Below, piece after piece: positions 60,913 through 64,000 of a stretch of 64,000 bases of DNA. The notes under the pieces were generated by a model. It was not told the origin of the DNA, did not search any database, and was given only the letters and a program-made list of their open reading frames with translations. Source of the stretch: Acidobacteriota bacterium (GTDB taxonomy: Bacteria > Acidobacteriota > Terriglobia > Terriglobales > Acidobacteriaceae). The position numbers and the translations under genes are program-made. The stretch is from NCBI GenBank assembly GCA_018268755.1, contig JAFDVW010000019.1:26348-90347 (forward strand). The letters run 5' to 3'. How positions within the stretch are numbered: the stretch's first letter is position 1; every line of letters begins with the position of its first letter.

Positions 60913-62040
60913 TCAGCCAAGCTTCAGTGCGGGGATCCGCTCCGCGACCGGCGCGAGCGCGGGAAAATCCGTGTACGGCTCGGTCTGATACCAATACGCG
61001 ACGGAGTAAAAGCAGTCGGCGCGGTTGTTGGCGTGGCCATGCTCCATCGTGTGTTTGAGGTACGTGCGGAAGGTCACGGGATTGTCGGCGTGCCAGCGAT
61101 ACATGCAATAGCGTCCGCCGGCCTGTTCCCCGGCATAGATCAGGTGCGCGCCGTTGTAGAGATGGGCAAAGGGATTGGCGACGGGAGGAACGCCGAAGTC
61201 CCAGGCGCCGTTAAAGTAGTCCTCGGACCCGGTGCCGACGATGGCGGGCTTCGACTCGTCGTCGATGAAGATCATGTCATCGCCTTCGCCCATCCAGCGG
61301 TCTTTGTTCTGCAGCACTCCCAGGGTCACACCCATCAGGTGGCCGCGGCCGCGGGTTTCCACAAACACGTAGTTCTTTTTGCCGTCGGTGTTCAAACCCC
61401 GCTGTCCCGCCGGGTACACTTCCGCGAGGTTGGGCGCGGCCTGACGATATTGCGCATGGAAATACAGCGTGCGCTCAGGCAGTGCAGGCACCAACTGATA
61501 GTCGATGTTGGAATAGAAGTCACCGACTTCCTCCGCGCCCTGGTTGGTCACGGTGATGCGCGCGGACTTGCGGAAGGGCATGGCGAAATAACAGTTCAGG
61601 GCCTGGGCCGAAGAACAATTCAGGAAGGCGGACTGATAAATATTGTAGAGGCCCAGGTTCAACCCGAAGAAATCGCCGATGGGAGTTTCCACGCTGGGCT
61701 TGGAATGGCCGTCCCAATACATGCGCAACACCAGCTCTTTCAGATGATGGCGGCTGTTCGCGGCGATGGTGAACCAGATGTGGGTGATGACGCCGGGCCC
61801 GTCGGAGCGGAACACTTCCCTGGTTTCCCCGGCGGGAATGGGCCAGCTGTCTCCATTGCCCCCAGTGGGATCGTTGCTGGATTGCTTGAGGGAGCGGTAG
61901 TCCTGGGCAAGCGCGTATTCGGGAAGCTGGAAGTTTGCGGGAGACGATGCGGCGCCGGGCATTTCCGCTCCGGCAGCGACGCCGGCCGCCCCCAGTACAG
62001 CCAGATGACCCAGAAAACGTCTGCGCAGCAAGCGGTCCAT
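60913..62040 (-). CDS. GH172 (DUF2961) glycoside hydrolase, copy 2
   Basis: This 375-residue protein starts at ATG 62040 (AAGGGGG upstream). Its leader MDRLLRRRFLGHLAVLGAAG has an RRRFL pattern typical of the twin-arginine (Tat) export route, unlike the Sec leader of copy 1. Family blocks are VITHIWFTIAANSRHHLKEL, ETPIGDFFGLNLGLYN, YFAMPFRKSARITVTN and the two glutamates in WMGEGDDMIFIDD (about 251) and GTGSEDYFNGAWDF (about 272), 21 residues apart. Copies 2 and 3 share GDFFGLNLG and end in SYWYQTEPH-type segments, so they are closer to each other than to copy 1. Confidence 0.92.
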   Translation of the reverse strand: MDRLLRRRFLGHLAVLGAAGVAAGAEMPGAASSPANFQLPEYALAQDYRSLKQSSNDPTGGNGDSWPIPAGETREVFRSDGPGVITHIWFTIAANSRHHLKELVLRMYWDGHSKPSVETPIGDFFGLNLGLYNIYQSAFLNCSSAQALNCYFAMPFRKSARITVTNQGAEEVGDFYSNIDYQLVPALPERTLYFHAQYRQAAPNLAEVYPAGQRGLNTDGKKNYVFVETRGRGHLMGVTLGVLQNKDRWMGEGDDMIFIDDESKPAIVGTGSEDYFNGAWDFGVPPVANPFAHLYNGAHLIYAGEQAGGRYCMYRWHADNPVTFRTYLKHTMEHGHANNRADCFYSVAYWYQTEPYTDFPALAPVAERIPALKLG

Positions 62041-62210
62041 GGTGCCCCCTTGGGAATAAATGTCTCCGCAGCGACTATACCGCATCGATCCAGGCCATTT
62101 TCCGTGGAAAATCGCGCGCTGCAGCCCAGGGACCCCGGGCACCGGCCCCTAGCTACTGCGCCGATCCCCCGGGCAAAGCGATAGAAGGCGCGTGGCGAGA
62201 GCCACGATCC

Positions 62211-63110
62211 CTACACCAGGGCGATGCCTTCGCGGCCGAGGACCTCCCGAACTTCACGATCCGCATGGGGGCCCAGCACGTTATAAGGACTGCGCGGACC
62301 GCCGACGGCGCGGCCCTGGGCCGTGATAGCGACACGCAGGCGCGCTTCCCGTTCCGCGGGATTATTCAGAATGCGCCAGAAGCGGACCAGGCGGTCATGA
62401 TGAAAACGGGCGCGTTCATGCTCACCCTGTTGGAAGGCGGCATACAGGTCGGCAAGGTCGGCGGGAAATCCGGCGCCCAGGTCGGAGATCAAGCCATGCG
62501 CGCCCAGCAACAGGCCGATGTAATGCAGATCCTCGATACCGCTGTAAATGGGGACGCCTTTCAGCGAATAAAGCAGATCGACGAGGACGTGCGCGTCCGC
62601 CGCTTGCAGGACGCCATCGATGAGCTTTTCGCGAAGCAGGCGGGTGGTCGCCTTCAGGCCCACGACCGCCGTGGGAAAACAATCGGCAAGCAGCAAGGGG
62701 ACTTTGGTGGCCTGGCGCAGATCCGAAAACTGCGCCACCAGGCCCTCTTCATCGGGCTGACAGAGATAGTGGGGTTGGGCCACCAGCACGGCGGAAGCGC
62801 CTGCCCCGGTCACGGCGCGCACCATCTCGATAGCTTCGGGACGAGTATCGGGGAAGGCGGTGGCGAACAGCGGTTTGCGGGAGCTGCGGCGAACGGTTTC
62901 GCAGATCAGGGCCAGTTCCTGCGCTGAAGCCCCTTCGGTGCCACTCAGCATACCGCCCACAGAGAGGGCGTGCACCGGGGCCCGGTCGAGCAAGAGAGCT
63001 TCCTTGCGCAGAAGGTCGATATCAATTTCGTCGTTGGCGGCAAACGGGACCACAATGCTCGCCACGACGCCACTCGGTAGTTCACTAGCTGCCACAGGCT
63101 TTCCTTTCAC
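62211..63110 (-). CDS. DHDPS/aldolase-family protein lacking the Schiff-base lysine
   Basis: This 299-residue protein, with a GTG start at 63110, fits the dihydrodipicolinate synthase/N-acetylneuraminate lyase TIM-barrel family: VGGMLSGTEGASAQELALI in the usual GTTGE place, VAQPHYLCQPDEEGL in the YYNKP place, and HGLISDLGAGFPADLADLY near the end. The lysine that forms the Schiff base would lie in a GIK motif; here the segment is LIDGVLQAADAHV, with Gln169 at that position. The conserved tyrosine of the ILYNVP segment is also missing (LLLADCFP). It is therefore probably not a normal pyruvate aldolase. It sits 9 bases after GH172 copy 3. Confidence 0.85.
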   Translation of the reverse strand: MKGKPVAASELPSGVVASIVVPFAANDEIDIDLLRKEALLLDRAPVHALSVGGMLSGTEGASAQELALICETVRRSSRKPLFATAFPDTRPEAIEMVRAVTGAGASAVLVAQPHYLCQPDEEGLVAQFSDLRQATKVPLLLADCFPTAVVGLKATTRLLREKLIDGVLQAADAHVLVDLLYSLKGVPIYSGIEDLHYIGLLLGAHGLISDLGAGFPADLADLYAAFQQGEHERARFHHDRLVRFWRILNNPAEREARLRVAITAQGRAVGGPRSPYNVLGPHADREVREVLGREGIALV

Positions 63111-63119
63111 AGTCCGCAG

Positions 63120-64000
63120 TTAGTACATTCGGGGGTCCTGCCCAGGACCGGCCACGGGATTGATGCGTGGAATGCGGTCCGAAACGGATGGTAGAGCTGG
63201 AAACTCGGCGTGGGGTTCGGTCTGGTACCAATAAGCCGCCGAAAATATATTGTCGGAACGAAGATTGGCATGGCCGTCTTCAATGGTGGCGCGAATGGAT
63301 TTATGAAACCGCACCGGCGCTTCCAGATGCCAACGGTAGTGGGAAAAGCGCGAACCCGCTTCCCACCCCTGGAACTCGGTGAGGCCGATCAGGGGGAAAG
63401 AAAACAGTGAACTGAACCCCCAGGCGCCGTTGAAGTAGTCTTCGCCGCCGGTACCGTGAATGCGCGGCCGGGCCTCGCCGTCGATCCAGAACATTTCGTC
63501 GCCTTCGTTCCAGCCGCCCCACTGGTTCTGCAACACGGAGAAAGTCACGCCGATGAACTGCCCGTTGCCCTGGGCCTCGAGCATGACGTAGTTCTGGTCG
63601 CCGGAAGTATTTTTCCAGCGCGGGTCTTGCCGGGCCTCTTTGAAATTGTTGCCGTAGAAATTGCCGTGATACCAACCCTGGCAAGGAGAACACTGGCGAT
63701 ACTGGGCGTGGAAATAGGCGGTGTTGGCGGGCAGCGATGGCACGCGCACCCAATCGATGTTCCAGTAGAAATCGTCGGCGGTCCGGGTGCCGTCATTGGT
63801 GGCGGTAATGCGCGCCGAACGGGCGAAGGGCATGGGGAAATAGGCGTTCAAGCCCTTGTCCGGGGCGACCACCACCAGGGCGGAGTTGAACACTTTGTAG
63901 TTGCCCAGATTGAGGCCAAAGAAATCGCCAAGCGGGACTTCCACGCTGGGCTTGGTTTCGCCGTCCCAGTACATGCGTAAGACGATCTTCTTCAGATGGT
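63120..64000 (-). CDS. GH172 (DUF2961) glycoside hydrolase, copy 3 (5' end beyond window)
   Basis: About 293 C-terminal residues are in the window, and the frame is open through base 64000, so the start lies further right. Blocks are VPLGDFFGLNLGNYK, YFPMPFARSARITATN and the two glutamates in GGWNEGDEMFWIDGE and HGTGGEDYFNGAWGF, 21 residues apart. The stop codon precedes the DHDPS-family start by 9 bases, so the two are in one operon, possibly extending to GH172 copy 2. A signal peptide cannot be checked here. Confidence 0.9.
   Translation of the reverse strand, partial: HLKKIVLRMYWDGETKPSVEVPLGDFFGLNLGNYKVFNSALVVVAPDKGLNAYFPMPFARSARITATNDGTRTADDFYWNIDWVRVPSLPANTAYFHAQYRQCSPCQGWYHGNFYGNNFKEARQDPRWKNTSGDQNYVMLEAQGNGQFIGVTFSVLQNQWGGWNEGDEMFWIDGEARPRIHGTGGEDYFNGAWGFSSLFSFPLIGLTEFQGWEAGSRFSHYRWHLEAPVRFHKSIRATIEDGHANLRSDNIFSAAYWYQTEPHAEFPALPSVSDRIPRINPVAGPGQDPRMY

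Overview
The window is a GC-rich bacterial chromosome segment, most likely from an Acidobacteriota soil organism (Terriglobia/Korobacter-like). No 16S gene is present, so this rests on gene content and style. The indicators are a very large NHL/Ig-like secreted protein, RHS remnants of the type common in that phylum, several DUF2961/GH172 proteins, an acyl-CoA synthetase-ACP-acyltransferase fusion, and dense families of short palindromic intergenic repeats. No phage, insertion sequence, CRISPR array or rRNA operon was seen.

Layout. 1-9 kb: the 5' part of secA (leaving the left edge), a synthetase-ACP-acyltransferase fusion carrying an in-frame copy of an intergenic repeat, two adjacent Xer recombinases separated by another repeat family, a DUF72 protein and a stand-alone LigD-type primase-polymerase. 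9-20 kb: an active/inactive M16 peptidase pair, a 177-bp tandem repeat array, a radical SAM protein, a SpoIIE-type phosphatase, a secreted phosphatase-superfamily enzyme, and a divergent Rieske oxygenase/APC permease pair. 20-34 kb: two pilin genes, each followed by a terminator, an ABC exporter with a TPR partner, a methyltransferase, LolA, and a type IV pilus/type II secretion operon (PilC, PilB, PilM, PilN, PilO, PilP-like, pseudopilin). A SIMPL protein, an IscA/ErpA-type carrier and tRNA-Leu(UAG) follow.

35-45 kb: the accessory part. A 1137-residue NHL/Ig-like protein is followed by two tandem RHS C-terminal cassettes that share a duplicated core of about 250 bp. Each cassette has its own unrelated tip, and each is followed immediately by a small membrane protein. 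Two more small membrane-protein frames lie beyond. I read this as an orphan RHS tip/immunity array, with one cassette frameshifted in a G run. It abuts a 1.8-kb noncoding tandem array of about 245-bp units.

45-64 kb: a PAS-only membrane sensor, a DUF3467 protein and a GT39-like transferase, then a glycan-utilisation locus of more than 14 kb. This holds an L-fucose/D-arabinose-type isomerase, a sodium:solute symporter with a 75-residue membrane partner, a DUF4380 protein, three GH172 (DUF2961) proteins (the last cut by the right edge), a LacI-family regulator, a GH38 alpha-mannosidase, an SDR dehydrogenase, and a DHDPS-family protein lacking its Schiff-base lysine. Two inverted copies of one 15-bp sequence flank the lacI/GH172 divergent promoter region and are likely operators. 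Characterised GH172 enzymes act on alpha-D-arabinofuranosides or alpha-D-fructofuranosides, and fucose isomerases often accept D-arabinose. A D-arabinan/arabinomannan-degrading system is therefore a reasonable but untested reading.

The two candidates most worth following are this GH172-GH38-isomerase locus and the RHS tip array. The invasion of a coding gene by an intergenic repeat is the clearest smaller oddity.
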